The notes beneath the pieces are model-generated. The model was not told the origin of the DNA. It saw nothing but the letters and a program-made list of their open reading frames with translations, and made no database searches. A stretch of DNA of 64,000 bases from Bog-1198 sp963727045 (lineage in GTDB: Bacteria; Pseudomonadota; Gammaproteobacteria; Steroidobacterales; Steroidobacteraceae), in contig CAVSES010000001.1 in NCBI GenBank assembly GCA_963727045.1, forward strand, positions 1,922,001 to 1,986,000, given 5' to 3'. Every line of letters begins with the position of its first letter. The first letter of the stretch is position 1. Below are positions 30,240-38,694 of the stretch, one piece after another. A program made the position numbers and the translations under genes.

Positions 30240-31127
30240 TCAAAATTGCGAATGCTCATTGACGATTCGCAGCAGATACTCGCCATACCCGCTCTTCTCC
30301 AGGGGCTTGGCCAGCTTCACCAATTGGTCGGCCGTGATGAACCCCGAGCGCCAGGCGATTTCCTCGACGCAGGCGACTTTGAGCCCCTGCCGTTCCTCGA
30401 TGATGCGCACGAATACGCCGGCATCGAGCAGGGAATTGTGCGTGCCCGTATCGAGCCAGGCCGTGCCGCGGCCCAACCGCTCGACGTGCAGCTCGCCGAT
30501 CTTGAGGTACGCGCGATTCAAATCGGTGATCTCGAGCTCGCCGCGGGACGAGGGGGTCAGCGCCTTCGCAAAGGCCGGGGCGCGGCTGTCGTAAAAATAA
30601 ACTCCGGTCACCGCATAATTCGACGGCGGCGACTTCGGCTTCTCCAGCAGGTCCGTCACCCGGCCCTCGGCATCGAACTGCACGACGCCATAGCGCTCCG
30701 GGTCCTGCACGTAATAGCCGAAGACGGTTGCCCCGGTTTCGCGCCTCGCAGCCGACATGAGCAGCGGCGTCAGGTTCGCGCCGTAAAATATGTTGTCTCC
30801 GAGAATCAGCGCCGACGGTGCGCCGTCGAGGAACGATTCCCCGAGGATCAGCGCCTGCGCGATGCCGTTGGGAACCGCCTGGACCGCGTACTCAAAAGAA
30901 ATCCCCCACTGCGTGCCGGTACCGAGAAGATCGCGGAATGCCGCCTGATCCCGCGGGGTGGTGATGATCAGGTAATCACGGATGCCCGCGGACATCAGTG
31001 CCGCCAACGGATAGTAGATCATCGGCTTGTCGTAGACCGGCAGCAGCTGCTTGCTGAGCGACATGGTGATCGGGTGCAGGCGGGTGCCGGCGCCGCCCGC
31101 CAAGATGATGCCTTTCCGTTGTTTCAC
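30240..31127 (-). CDS. rmlA: Glucose-1-phosphate thymidylyltransferase RmlA
   Basis: First enzyme of dTDP-L-rhamnose synthesis, joining glucose-1-phosphate and dTTP. Intact, 295 aa. Starts with GTG (MKQRKGIILAGGAGTRLHP), has the nucleotide-binding GAGTRLHP, SKQLLPVYDKPMIYYPL, ALILGDNIFYG, YGVVQFD, EKPKSPPSNYAVTGVYFYD, LEITDLNRAYL, RGTAWLDTGTHNSL and CVEEIAWRSGFI. It lies 30 bases downstream of pgi. Gene order on this strand is A-C-D-B, tightly packed. Confidence 0.96.
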   Translation of the reverse strand: MKQRKGIILAGGAGTRLHPITMSLSKQLLPVYDKPMIYYPLAALMSAGIRDYLIITTPRDQAAFRDLLGTGTQWGISFEYAVQAVPNGIAQALILGESFLDGAPSALILGDNIFYGANLTPLLMSAARRETGATVFGYYVQDPERYGVVQFDAEGRVTDLLEKPKSPPSNYAVTGVYFYDSRAPAFAKALTPSSRGELEITDLNRAYLKIGELHVERLGRGTAWLDTGTHNSLLDAGVFVRIIEERQGLKVACVEEIAWRSGFITADQLVKLAKPLEKSGYGEYLLRIVNEHSQF

Positions 31128-31157
31128 CTCGAAATTCGCCTCTTGGACTCTCGCGCT

Positions 31158-32780
31158 TCAGCGATGCTTGGCCACATAGTCGATCAGCGAGGCCAACCCG
31201 GAGGCTCCATGCCCCGCCGGAGCCCGTCCGCCCTTCATGTCGATGCCCACCGCCAGCTTCTTGCCGAGCTCGACGCCGAACTGATCGAAGGAATTGATGC
31301 CCCATACCGTGCCCTGCACGAACACGCTGTGCTCATACATCGCGAGCAATCCGCCCAACGTTCGGGCGGTGGTTTGCGGGTACAGGAGCAGCGAGCTCGG
31401 CCGGTTGCCGTCATAGACCCGATGGAGGCCGATGCGCGCAATTTCCGACGGGCTGGCACCGGCCTTGCGCATGTCCGACTCGACTTCCTCCTGCGCATGC
31501 CCGAACGCGAAGGCCTGCGCCTGGGCAAAGCAGTTTTGCAGCGCCAGATCCTGCGCTTCGGTGCCGCCCCAGGAGCCGCGCAGCGGTGCGATGAAGTCCA
31601 GCGCCTGAGTGAGCGTTCCTTGATGCAGCATTTGAAAGAACGAATGTTGCGCGTTCGAGCCCGGTTCGCCCCAGACGATGGGCGCCGTCGCGAAATCGGC
31701 GCGCCCGCCGCTTAAAGAAACGGACTTGCCGTTGCTTTCCATTTCGAGTTGCTGCAGGTAGGCGGGCAGTCGTGCGAGCCTTTGATCGTACGGCAACACG
31801 GCGAGCGTTGGGAGCTTCAGGAACGTTCGATTCCACACGCCCAGCAATCCCATGAGCACCGGCAGATTCTTCTCGTACGGCGCGTCCATGAAATGCCGGT
31901 CGATGTCGCTCGCGCCCGTCAAGAATTCTTCGAACCGCCCGCTCCCCACGGTCAGCTCCGCGATCAAGCCGATCGCCGACCACACCGAGTAGCGTCCGCC
32001 CACCCAATCCCACATCGTGAACCGATGCTCCGCGGCGATGCCAAAAGCGTCCATCGCGGGGGCATTGGTCGACACCGCGACAAAGTGATTGGCCGGAGAT
32101 TTCTCCCCGAGGGCTCCCACGATCCAGGCACGCGCCGCATTGGCGTTCGACTGGGTTTCCTGCGTCGTGAACGTCTTCGAGCACACGATGAGCAGCGTCT
32201 CGGCCGGATCGAGGCTGCGGATCAGATCCTCGAGCTGGGTGCGATCGACGTTGGACACGAAATGCGGAGTGATGTCGCCGCTCCACTCGGCTCTAAGGGC
32301 ATCGCATACCAAGAGCGGCCCCAAATCCGAGCCTCCGATGCCGATGTTCACCACGTGCTTGAAGCGCTTTCCCGTCGACCCGAGCTTCCGACCCGCGCGC
32401 ACGGCGGCGACGAAGTCGGCGAGCTTCCTGCGCGACTCACGCACCTCGGCTTGAACGTCCGCGGGGCCCGCGAAGCCCGAGCGCAGCGCCGCGTGAAGCA
32501 CCGCGCGCTGCTCGGTGATGTTGATGGGATCGCCGCGAAACATGGCGGCCGCACGCGCCGGCAAACCCGCGGCGCGCGCAAGATCGATGAGCAGCGGCAG
32601 CGTCTTGCCCGTGATGCGCTGACGCGAAAAATCGAGCAGCCAGGAGCCATGTTCCACGTGAAAGTTCTGCCAGCGCTGCGGATCCGCGGCGGTCAGATCG
32701 CGCAAGTGCGCCGGGCCGAGCTCATCGGCATGCAGGGCAACCGCGCTCCATTCGTTCAGGGAGGAATTCAGCTGTGTCAT
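31158..32780 (-). CDS. pgi: Glucose-6-phosphate isomerase
   Basis: Interconverts glucose-6-phosphate and fructose-6-phosphate in the cytosol, and so feeds sugar nucleotides as well as glycolysis. Intact, 540 aa. Seen: VNIGIGGSDLGPLLV, ICSKTFTTQETQSNA, the first signature WVGGRYSVWSAIGL, ESNGKSVSLSGG, the second signature GSNAQHSFFQMLHQGT with the catalytic His, and NSFDQFGVELGKKLA. ATG 32780 is the normal start (MTQLNSSLNEW); the open frame beyond it overlaps dnaQ. It lies 22 bases after dnaQ and 30 bases before rmlA, so pgi and rml may share transcripts. Confidence 0.95.
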   Translation of the reverse strand: MTQLNSSLNEWSAVALHADELGPAHLRDLTAADPQRWQNFHVEHGSWLLDFSRQRITGKTLPLLIDLARAAGLPARAAAMFRGDPINITEQRAVLHAALRSGFAGPADVQAEVRESRRKLADFVAAVRAGRKLGSTGKRFKHVVNIGIGGSDLGPLLVCDALRAEWSGDITPHFVSNVDRTQLEDLIRSLDPAETLLIVCSKTFTTQETQSNANAARAWIVGALGEKSPANHFVAVSTNAPAMDAFGIAAEHRFTMWDWVGGRYSVWSAIGLIAELTVGSGRFEEFLTGASDIDRHFMDAPYEKNLPVLMGLLGVWNRTFLKLPTLAVLPYDQRLARLPAYLQQLEMESNGKSVSLSGGRADFATAPIVWGEPGSNAQHSFFQMLHQGTLTQALDFIAPLRGSWGGTEAQDLALQNCFAQAQAFAFGHAQEEVESDMRKAGASPSEIARIGLHRVYDGNRPSSLLLYPQTTARTLGGLLAMYEHSVFVQGTVWGINSFDQFGVELGKKLAVGIDMKGGRAPAGHGASGLASLIDYVAKHR

Positions 32781-32802
32781 GACGAGTGATGATGGCGCAG
32801 GT

Positions 32803-33507
32803 TCACAATCTTCGCCACACCGTCTTGCCGCCCGATGACTTGTCGAGCAGCGCCAGCACGTGTTCATGCGCCGCCATCTCGCTCTCGCTCGGCCGTACCA
32901 CGATGATGCGGGGGCCGTCGAGGCGAAGCGGAGCGGTCTGGCGGGCACGGCTGCGAGCCGTGTCCGATTCGGCGCTCAAGGTGAGCGTGGCCTGGCCGCC
33001 GGTCATCGCGAGATACACCTCGGCGAGGATGCGTGCATCGAGCAGTGCGCCGTGGTAATCGCGGCGCGAATTGTCAACCGAGTAGCGCTTGCACAAGGCG
33101 TCGAGGCTGTTGCGCTGCCCGGGGTGCATCTGCCGCGCGAGCGCGAGCGTGTCGAGCACCCGGCACAGGTCGTGCACCCGGTGCGAGGCCTCGATGCGCA
33201 TGAGCTCGGCGTTCAAAAAGGCGATGTCGAAGGGGGCGTTGTGAATGACGAGTTCCGCATCGCGGATGAATTCGAGGAACTCCGCGTGCACCAGCGAAAA
33301 CGTCGGCTCCTTCGCCAATTTGTCGCGGGTGAGGCCGTGCACCTGCTCCGCACCCTCGTCGATGTCGCGTTCGGGATTGAGGTATTGATGATAGGTGCGG
33401 CCCGTGAGCCGCCGGTTGAGGAGTTCGACGCAGCCGATCTCGATCACCCGGTGGTCTTGCTCGACTTCGAGCCCCGTGGTTTCCGTATCCAGGACGATTT
33501 GGCGCAT
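32803..33507 (-). CDS. dnaQ: DNA polymerase III epsilon subunit (3'-5' proofreading exonuclease)
   Basis: Intact, 234 aa, slightly shorter than the E. coli protein. Exonuclease motifs: ExoI IVLDTETTG (Asp7, Glu9), ExoII HNAPFDIAFLNAEL, ExoIII YHGALLDARILAEVY with the DnaQ-type His and Asp. The C-terminal part that contacts the alpha subunit is present (SEMAAHEHVLALLDK). It follows rnhA by 20 bases on the same strand, the opposite relative orientation to the divergent rnhA/dnaQ arrangement of E. coli. Confidence 0.95.
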   Translation of the reverse strand: MRQIVLDTETTGLEVEQDHRVIEIGCVELLNRRLTGRTYHQYLNPERDIDEGAEQVHGLTRDKLAKEPTFSLVHAEFLEFIRDAELVIHNAPFDIAFLNAELMRIEASHRVHDLCRVLDTLALARQMHPGQRNSLDALCKRYSVDNSRRDYHGALLDARILAEVYLAMTGGQATLTLSAESDTARSRARQTAPLRLDGPRIIVVRPSESEMAAHEHVLALLDKSSGGKTVWRRL

Positions 33508-33527
33508 CTTAGGGGTTGCCGGGCGGA

Positions 33528-33971
33528 TTACCGAACCGCCAGCAGCCGGTCGATGGCGACGTTGGCGAGCTGATCGACGTATTCATTTTCTTCATGTCCC
33601 GAATGTCCTTTCACCCAATGCCATTCGATGTCCTGCTCCCGGACCGCCGTGTCCAGCAATTGCCACAGATCCTGGTTCTTGACCGGTGCACGCGCCGCGG
33701 TTCTCCAGCCCCGGGCCTTCCAGTTCGGCAGCCATTCGGTGACGCCCTGAAGCACGTATTTCGAATCGGTGTACAGCTTGACCGAACAGCGCCGCTTGAG
33801 CGCCCCCAATCCGCCGATCGCCGCCATCAACTCCATTCGATTGTTGGTGGTGGCGGACTCGGCACCGGACACTTCCTTGCGCTGGGCGCCGGCGACCAAG
33901 AGTGCCGCCCAACCGCCGGGACCTGGATTTCCGCGGCATGCGCCGTCGGTATAGATCTCGACCTCCGTCAT
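33528..33971 (-). CDS. rnhA: Ribonuclease HI
   Basis: Degrades the RNA strand of RNA:DNA hybrids. Intact, 147 aa from the ATG at 33971. All active-site residues are visible: Asp in EIYTDGACRGNPGPGGW, Glu in TTNNRMELMAAI, Asp in LYTDSKYVLQG, the His-containing WVKGHSGHEENEYVDQLAN and its Asp. The basic protrusion (WKARGWRT) is present. The start overlaps the stop of the upstream methyltransferase (ATGA). Confidence 0.96.
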   Translation of the reverse strand: MTEVEIYTDGACRGNPGPGGWAALLVAGAQRKEVSGAESATTNNRMELMAAIGGLGALKRRCSVKLYTDSKYVLQGVTEWLPNWKARGWRTAARAPVKNQDLWQLLDTAVREQDIEWHWVKGHSGHEENEYVDQLANVAIDRLLAVR

Positions 33972-34711
33972 GGGCCCACTTTGGAAGTGGGTTCCGCGGC
34001 GCCCACCAGAACGCGCTGGCGCACGCGGCGCCGCGGCCGCACCAAAGTCATGGTTTGTACGCGCTTGCGCGCCTTCAAGAGATACGCGCCCCGCAGCCAC
34101 GCCGCGCGCGGCCGTTCCTCGACGGCGCGCGGTCGTTCCTCGACGGCGCGCGGCCGGCCGTGCGTGGGTAACAGCCCGAGATACCCGTAAACGCTGTCGA
34201 CGTCGAAGCCTAAGAGCGCGACCCAATCGCGTAATCGCCGCTCGGAGAGCATGCGCCGGGTTTCAGGCGGAAACTCCGGACGGCCCAGATGTTGCGCGAA
34301 CGCCCGGCGAACACCCCAGCCGCTGAAGGGATTGAAGCCGCATATCATGAGGCAGCCTTCCGCACAGAGCACCCGCTCGGCCTCGCGCAGCACGGCGTAG
34401 GGATCCTCGACCAGCTCGAGCGTGTGCGGCAGGAAAATCGCGTCGATGGAGTCGGACCGGAAAGGCAAGGAATCGAGCGGCGCGCAGAGAGTGACACCTG
34501 GGGCCAACTCAGGCGCCACCAAAGTCGTATGCTGGGTGCGTGCGCCATCGAGCAGGTGGCGGGCAGGTCCCCAGGCACCGACCTGCAGGAGTTCGAAGCC
34601 AAAAACATCGTCGAGCGCGCGCGGCGCCAGGGCAGCCTCTTCGCGCAGCACGCGGGCCCCCAGGAGGCCCTCAAACCAGTCTGCGGCAGGTGTGTCGCGC
34701 GATATTTCCAA
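33968..34711 (-). CDS. YafS-like SAM-dependent methyltransferase
   Basis: A 247-aa methyltransferase-type protein in the same place as yafS of E. coli (between gloB and rnhA). Seen: LLQVGAWGPARHLLDGA as the SAM-binding strand-loop, LPFRSDSIDAIFLPHTLELVEDPYAVLREAERVL, and CLMICGFNPFSGWGVRRAF. The TTG start at 34711 is supported by AAGGAG seven bases upstream. Near residue 190 three copies of a seven-residue unit (RPRAVEE, RPRAVEE, RPRAAWL) come from a 21-base tandem repeat. The substrate is unknown for this family. Confidence 0.85.
   Translation of the reverse strand: MEISRDTPAADWFEGLLGARVLREEAALAPRALDDVFGFELLQVGAWGPARHLLDGARTQHTTLVAPELAPGVTLCAPLDSLPFRSDSIDAIFLPHTLELVEDPYAVLREAERVLCAEGCLMICGFNPFSGWGVRRAFAQHLGRPEFPPETRRMLSERRLRDWVALLGFDVDSVYGYLGLLPTHGRPRAVEERPRAVEERPRAAWLRGAYLLKARKRVQTMTLVRPRRRVRQRVLVGAAEPTSKVGP
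34104..34153. repeat. 21-base tandem repeat inside the YafS-like gene
   Basis: The block GCGCGCGG followed by C/T-CGTTCCTCGACG occurs twice in a row (34104 and 34125) and its first eight bases a third time at 34146. The period is exactly 21 bases, so the frame is kept and the protein gains a repeated EERPRAV unit. The copies differ at one base. It is probably a slippage-prone in-frame minisatellite. Confidence 0.85.
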
Positions 34712-34774
34712 CCGTGGGCTCCTTCATGAAAACACTAGCGAAGTTCAGATGTTACAGGTTAAATACGCCGCAAA
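34712..34774. promoter_or_regulatory. Divergent promoter region, YafS-like gene and gloB
   Basis: A 63-base gap between divergent genes. It holds the AAGGAG site of the methyltransferase and an AT-rich stretch (GTTACAGGTTAAATACG) just before gloB. It is too short for two well separated promoters, so these probably overlap. I see no convincing consensus pair. Confidence 0.4.
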
Positions 34775-35569
34775 ATGTCCATTCATACCACGCATCTTAG
34801 CGTGCGCCCGGTGCGCGCATTCTCCGATAACTACGTCTGGCTCATCGACTCGCCCGAAGCGCCGGGCCAGGTCGTCGCGGTGGACCCGGGGGACTCAGCA
34901 CCCGTCGTCGCCGAGTTGCAGCGCAGCGGCGCAAGCTTAGCTGCGATTTTACTGACTCACCATCACCCCGATCATATCGGGGGTGTCCCGAACCTCCTGC
35001 ACCATCGGGCGGTGCCGGTGATCGGACCCGACGATGACCGCATTGCGCAGCGCACACTCACCGTCCGCGACGGCGAGCGCTGCGAATTGCCGGACTTGGG
35101 ACTTTCCTTCGAGATTTTACAAATCCCAGGGCATACGGTTAGCCATATCGCCTTTTGGGGACATGGCGCCCTGTTTTGCGGCGACACGCTGTTCAGCGCC
35201 GGTTGCGGCCGGATGTTCGAGGGTACGCCTTTGCAGATGAGTGCTTCGTTGACCAGATTACGCAACCTACCGTCCGACACCCAGATCTATTGCGGCCACG
35301 AATACACGGCCGCCAACTTGCGCTTCGCGTTGACCGTGGAACCGGGCAATGCGGCGGCGCTCGAGTACCAGGGCAAAGTCGACCGCCTGCGTGCGAAGGA
35401 CGAGCCCACACTGCCCTCGACCATGGCGCTGGAGATCCGGGTCAATCCGTTTCTGCGCTGCGATGAGCCGGTCGTCGTCCGGGCCGCCGAAGCGCGTGCC
35501 GAAAAGCCGCTCGGGAGCGCCGCCGAGGTATTCGGCGTACTTCGCGCCTGGAAGGACCAGTTCCGCTAG
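34775..35569 (+). CDS. gloB: Hydroxyacylglutathione hydrolase (glyoxalase II)
   Basis: Hydrolyses S-lactoylglutathione to D-lactate and glutathione, the second step of methylglyoxal detoxification. Intact, 264 aa. Metallo-beta-lactamase fold with the binuclear site THHHPDHIGG, the metal-binding His of IPGHTVSHIAF, Asp of LFCGDTLFSAGCGR and the final His of YCGHEYTAANLRFAL. The substrate-binding C-terminal helices are present (VNPFLRCDEP). Confidence 0.95.
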   Translation: MSIHTTHLSVRPVRAFSDNYVWLIDSPEAPGQVVAVDPGDSAPVVAELQRSGASLAAILLTHHHPDHIGGVPNLLHHRAVPVIGPDDDRIAQRTLTVRDGERCELPDLGLSFEILQIPGHTVSHIAFWGHGALFCGDTLFSAGCGRMFEGTPLQMSASLTRLRNLPSDTQIYCGHEYTAANLRFALTVEPGNAAALEYQGKVDRLRAKDEPTLPSTMALEIRVNPFLRCDEPVVVRAAEARAEKPLGSAAEVFGVLRAWKDQFR

Positions 35570-35582
35570 CGGAATCAAACGT

Positions 35583-37193
35583 ATGACCGTTGCCACCCGA
35601 TGTTTCCTGTTCACCTTCGGCCTTGCGTTGGTCGCAGGATGCGCCCACCAGCCGGCCAAGTCGCCTGAGCATGCACCCATCGTCATCGAGGCTCCCCCGA
35701 CCGCGCCGGACACGACCGTCGAGCCCCCGGCGGCGACGGGAACGACCCCGCTCCTCACCATGCCGCGCGAATGGCAGCACCACAACGGCGAGGACTACGA
35801 CGATCTGTTCGACCGCATGCGCGCCGGTTTCGCCCTCGATGAGGTGCAGGAACCGGCGATCGACATTCAGCTCTCCTGGTTCGAACACAACCCGGATTAT
35901 CTGGAGCGGGTGTTCCAGCGCGGCCAGCGCTACATGTATCACGTCGTCACCGAAGTGGAGGCGCGCGGCATGCCGTTGGAATTCGCGCTGCTGCCGGTGG
36001 TGGAAAGCGCGTACGAGCCCTTCGCCTACTCATCGAGCCGTGCCGCAGGACTCTGGCAGTTCATTCCCGACACCGGCCGGCGCTTTGGGCTGAAACAGAA
36101 CTGGTGGTACGACGGGCGGCGCGACGTCATCGAGTCGACCCGTGCGGCGCTCGATTACCTGCAGGCGCTGCACGATCAATTCGACGGCGACTGGCTGCTC
36201 GCGATTGCCGCATACAACGTGGGCGAGAACACGGTGCAGCGGGAATTGGATTACAACCGCGCCCACGGCAAGCCCGCCGATTTCTGGCATTTGAAATTGC
36301 CCTCCGAAACCCGCGCCTATGTGCCGAAATTGCTCGCGATGAAGCGCCTGATGGCCGAGCCCGAGCGCTACGGCCTGGAATTCGCGGCGATTCCCAATGA
36401 GCCGTACTTCGCCGTCATCGACACCAATTCGCAGATCGACCTGAAGATTGCCGCGCAGCTCGCGGGTTCCAGCTACGATGAGCTCGTTGCCCTGAACCCG
36501 GGCTACAACCGCTGGGCGACCGACCCTGAAGGTCCTCACCGCATGCTCGTGCCCATCGACAACGCCGACGGCTTCGAGGCCGCGCTGCAGACCCTCTCGC
36601 CCGACGAGCGCGTGCGCTTCGCCGTTCACGAGGTGGCGCGCCGCGAGACCCTGGCGATGATCGCCAAGCAATACGGTACGACGGTCGCGGTCATTTCCAA
36701 GGTCAATGACCTGAAGGACGGCAAGGTGTCCGCGGGAGACTCCCTGAAGATTCCACAGATCAGCGCAGATCTGCCGGACAAGGTGTTGCTGGCCGCATCT
36801 CGAGTGGACCGCCCCGATCTCGGCGGGCGCAAACAGCACCAGATCGTCTACCGAGTGCGGGCCGGGGAGACGTTGTCCAGCATCGCGCGCAGCCACGGCA
36901 TACCCGTGAGCACTCTCGCCCGCCTGAACAACATGGGCACCTCCGACTCGCTCATCAAAGGCCAGCGCCTGGTCATCAAGGCGAGCACCCGGCGCTACCG
37001 CGACGAGGGGACGGTTTCCGGCCGCCGCGTGCTCTACACTGTGCGCCGCGGCGACACCGTCTACAGCATTTCGCGGCAGTTTCAAGTCTCCGTTGCCAAG
37101 CTCAAGACATGGAACGGCCTGAACCAGCATCATCAGATCAGAGCCGGCCAGCGTCTGGTCATGTACGTCGATTCGAACCGGCAACAAGGATAA
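35583..37193 (+). CDS. mltD: Membrane-bound lytic murein transglycosylase D with three LysM domains
   Basis: Cleaves peptidoglycan with formation of 1,6-anhydromuramic ends. Intact, 536 aa. Lipoprotein signal with lipobox LVAGC (Cys20), then a Pro-rich linker. The family 1E transglycosylase domain has Glu141 in LPVVESAYEPFAYS, SRAAGLWQFIPDTGRRFGL, DVIESTRAALDYLQAL and AIAAYNVGENTVQREL. Three LysM modules follow from about residue 345 (HEVARRETLAMIAKQYG, YRVRAGETLSSIARSHG, YTVRRGDTVYSISRQFQ). It lies 13 bases after gloB and 4 bases before fabI. Confidence 0.94.
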   Translation: MTVATRCFLFTFGLALVAGCAHQPAKSPEHAPIVIEAPPTAPDTTVEPPAATGTTPLLTMPREWQHHNGEDYDDLFDRMRAGFALDEVQEPAIDIQLSWFEHNPDYLERVFQRGQRYMYHVVTEVEARGMPLEFALLPVVESAYEPFAYSSSRAAGLWQFIPDTGRRFGLKQNWWYDGRRDVIESTRAALDYLQALHDQFDGDWLLAIAAYNVGENTVQRELDYNRAHGKPADFWHLKLPSETRAYVPKLLAMKRLMAEPERYGLEFAAIPNEPYFAVIDTNSQIDLKIAAQLAGSSYDELVALNPGYNRWATDPEGPHRMLVPIDNADGFEAALQTLSPDERVRFAVHEVARRETLAMIAKQYGTTVAVISKVNDLKDGKVSAGDSLKIPQISADLPDKVLLAASRVDRPDLGGRKQHQIVYRVRAGETLSSIARSHGIPVSTLARLNNMGTSDSLIKGQRLVIKASTRRYRDEGTVSGRRVLYTVRRGDTVYSISRQFQVSVAKLKTWNGLNQHHQIRAGQRLVMYVDSNRQQG

Positions 37194-37197
37194 GAAT

Positions 37198-37992
37198 ATG
37201 GGGTTTCTGAAGGACAAACGGGCGTTGATCGTCGGTCTTGCCACGGACCGTTCCATCGCCTGGGGCATCGCCAAGGCCATGCACGCGCAGGGCGCCGAGC
37301 TTGCGTTCGCGCACATCGAGCGGATGACGGACCGGGTGGTCCCGCTCGCCAGGCAATTGGGCTCGGACATCACCTTCGTCATGGATGTGGGCTCGGACGA
37401 GGAGATTGCGCGGGGATTCGCCCAACTAAAATCGCGTTGGGATGGATTCGATGTCTTGGTGCATGCCGTGGCTTTCGCGCCGCGCGAAGCGCTCACCGGC
37501 GGCTTTCTGGAAGCCACCAGCCGGGAAGGCTTTCGCGTCGCCCACGACATTTCGAGCTACAGCCTGACCGCGCTCGCGCGCGCCTCAGCGCCCTTCATGC
37601 AGGGCCGTGCGGGCTCCATCGTGTCCTTGAGCTACCTGGGCGCCGTCCGCTCGATCCCCGGCTATAACGTCATGGGGCTCGCCAAGGCGAGCCTCGAGGC
37701 CAACGTGCGCTTTCTCGCCGCCGACTTAGGGGACCAGGGCATCCGAGTGAACGCGATCTCCGCAGGCCCCATCAAAACCCTCTCCGCGGCCGGTATTCCG
37801 GGCCTTCGCAAGATGCTCGCCCACGTGGCGGCCACGGCGCCCATCAAGCGAAATGTGACCATCGAGGACGTGGGTAACGCAGCGGCCTTCCTGTGCTCGG
37901 ATCTCGCCGCCGGCATCAGCGGCGAAGTGTTGTACGTCGATGGCGGCTTTCACACGGTTGGGATGAGTTTTCCTTCCGAGAGCGACGGCTAG
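37198..37992 (+). CDS. fabI: Enoyl-[acyl-carrier-protein] reductase (NADH) FabI
   Basis: Last reduction of each fatty-acid elongation cycle. Intact, 264 aa, start ATG 37198 behind AAGGATAA. FabI form of the SDR fold: GLATDRSIAWGIAKAM, DVLVHAVAFAPREAL, SLSYLGAVRSIPGYNVMGLAKASLEA containing Tyr146, Tyr156 and Lys163 at the same numbers as E. coli FabI, and AISAGPIKTLSAAGI. The gap to the next gene is 84 bases. Confidence 0.95.
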   Translation: MGFLKDKRALIVGLATDRSIAWGIAKAMHAQGAELAFAHIERMTDRVVPLARQLGSDITFVMDVGSDEEIARGFAQLKSRWDGFDVLVHAVAFAPREALTGGFLEATSREGFRVAHDISSYSLTALARASAPFMQGRAGSIVSLSYLGAVRSIPGYNVMGLAKASLEANVRFLAADLGDQGIRVNAISAGPIKTLSAAGIPGLRKMLAHVAATAPIKRNVTIEDVGNAAAFLCSDLAAGISGEVLYVDGGFHTVGMSFPSESDG

Positions 37993-38076
37993 ACACGTCA
38001 ACCACATCGACGCACAGACGTTTAAGGTAAAATCCGGCCTGACGGCTTTCGGCAGGCTGGTTGGAGGGGCAGTAAT

Positions 38077-38694
38077 ATGTTAAATAAATGGATCCGGTCG
38101 GCGAGAGTCGCTGCTTGCTGCATCGCGCTGTCAGGCTGCGCTAACTTGACGGTAAGGACCGATCAAAACCCGAACCTGTCGGTCGCCCAGTGCCATACGT
38201 ACGCCTTCGCCAAGGAATATGTCGCCAACGCAGACCAGCCTGCCGCCTACGGCAATCCGTTGAATGCCGATCGTCTGCGCGCCGCGATCGAGGCCAATCT
38301 GTCGGCCCGCGGGATCGAGCGCGCCGATCGAGCGGCTGCCGACTGCGTGGTGGGCTACGCGTTGGGATCGCGCCAGGTGATCAACGATTATTACGGCGGC
38401 ATCGGCCCTGGATGGGGACCCGGTTGGGGCTACGGATGGGGCTTTGGCGGCGGATTCTACGGTGGCGGAGCCTTCGGCTGGGACTATCCGTACGTGCAGG
38501 ACGAGACCCGCATTGCCGTGGATGTGTTCGACGCCAAGTCGCACCAGGCGATCTGGCATGCCTCCGTCAGTCAGACCGTCTCCGAACTGAGGGGCCCTAA
38601 CGCCGTGGAAAAGATCAATGCCGCGGTCGCGGCGATTTTCTCCAAGTTCCCCGGCGGCGCACCGCCCGTGTCGGGCGCCCGAACGACGACTTAA
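38077..38694 (+). CDS. DUF4136-family lipoprotein
   Basis: A 205-aa predicted lipoprotein of unknown function. Strong GGAGG site before ATG 38077. Signal peptide with lipobox LSGC (ALSGCANLTV, Cys about 22). The DUF4136 pattern is visible: an early CHTYAFAKEY, LNADRLRAAIEANLSARGIERAD, VVGYALGSRQ, VDVFDAKSHQAIWHASVSQTV and KINAAVAAIFSKFP. A Gly/Trp/Tyr/Phe-rich insert at about residues 105-135 (GPGWGPGWGYGWGFGGGFYG) is an obvious low-complexity loop. It probably sits in the outer membrane facing the periplasm. Confidence 0.8.
   Translation: MLNKWIRSARVAACCIALSGCANLTVRTDQNPNLSVAQCHTYAFAKEYVANADQPAAYGNPLNADRLRAAIEANLSARGIERADRAAADCVVGYALGSRQVINDYYGGIGPGWGPGWGYGWGFGGGFYGGGAFGWDYPYVQDETRIAVDVFDAKSHQAIWHASVSQTVSELRGPNAVEKINAAVAAIFSKFPGGAPPVSGARTTT

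Noticed and set aside
29862..31715. 617-codon open frame on the + strand
   Set aside because: Antisense to rmlC, rmlA and the end of pgi, all of which have full catalytic motifs.
36030..37550. 506-codon open frame on the - strand
   Set aside because: Antisense to mltD and fabI, which carry complete active sites.
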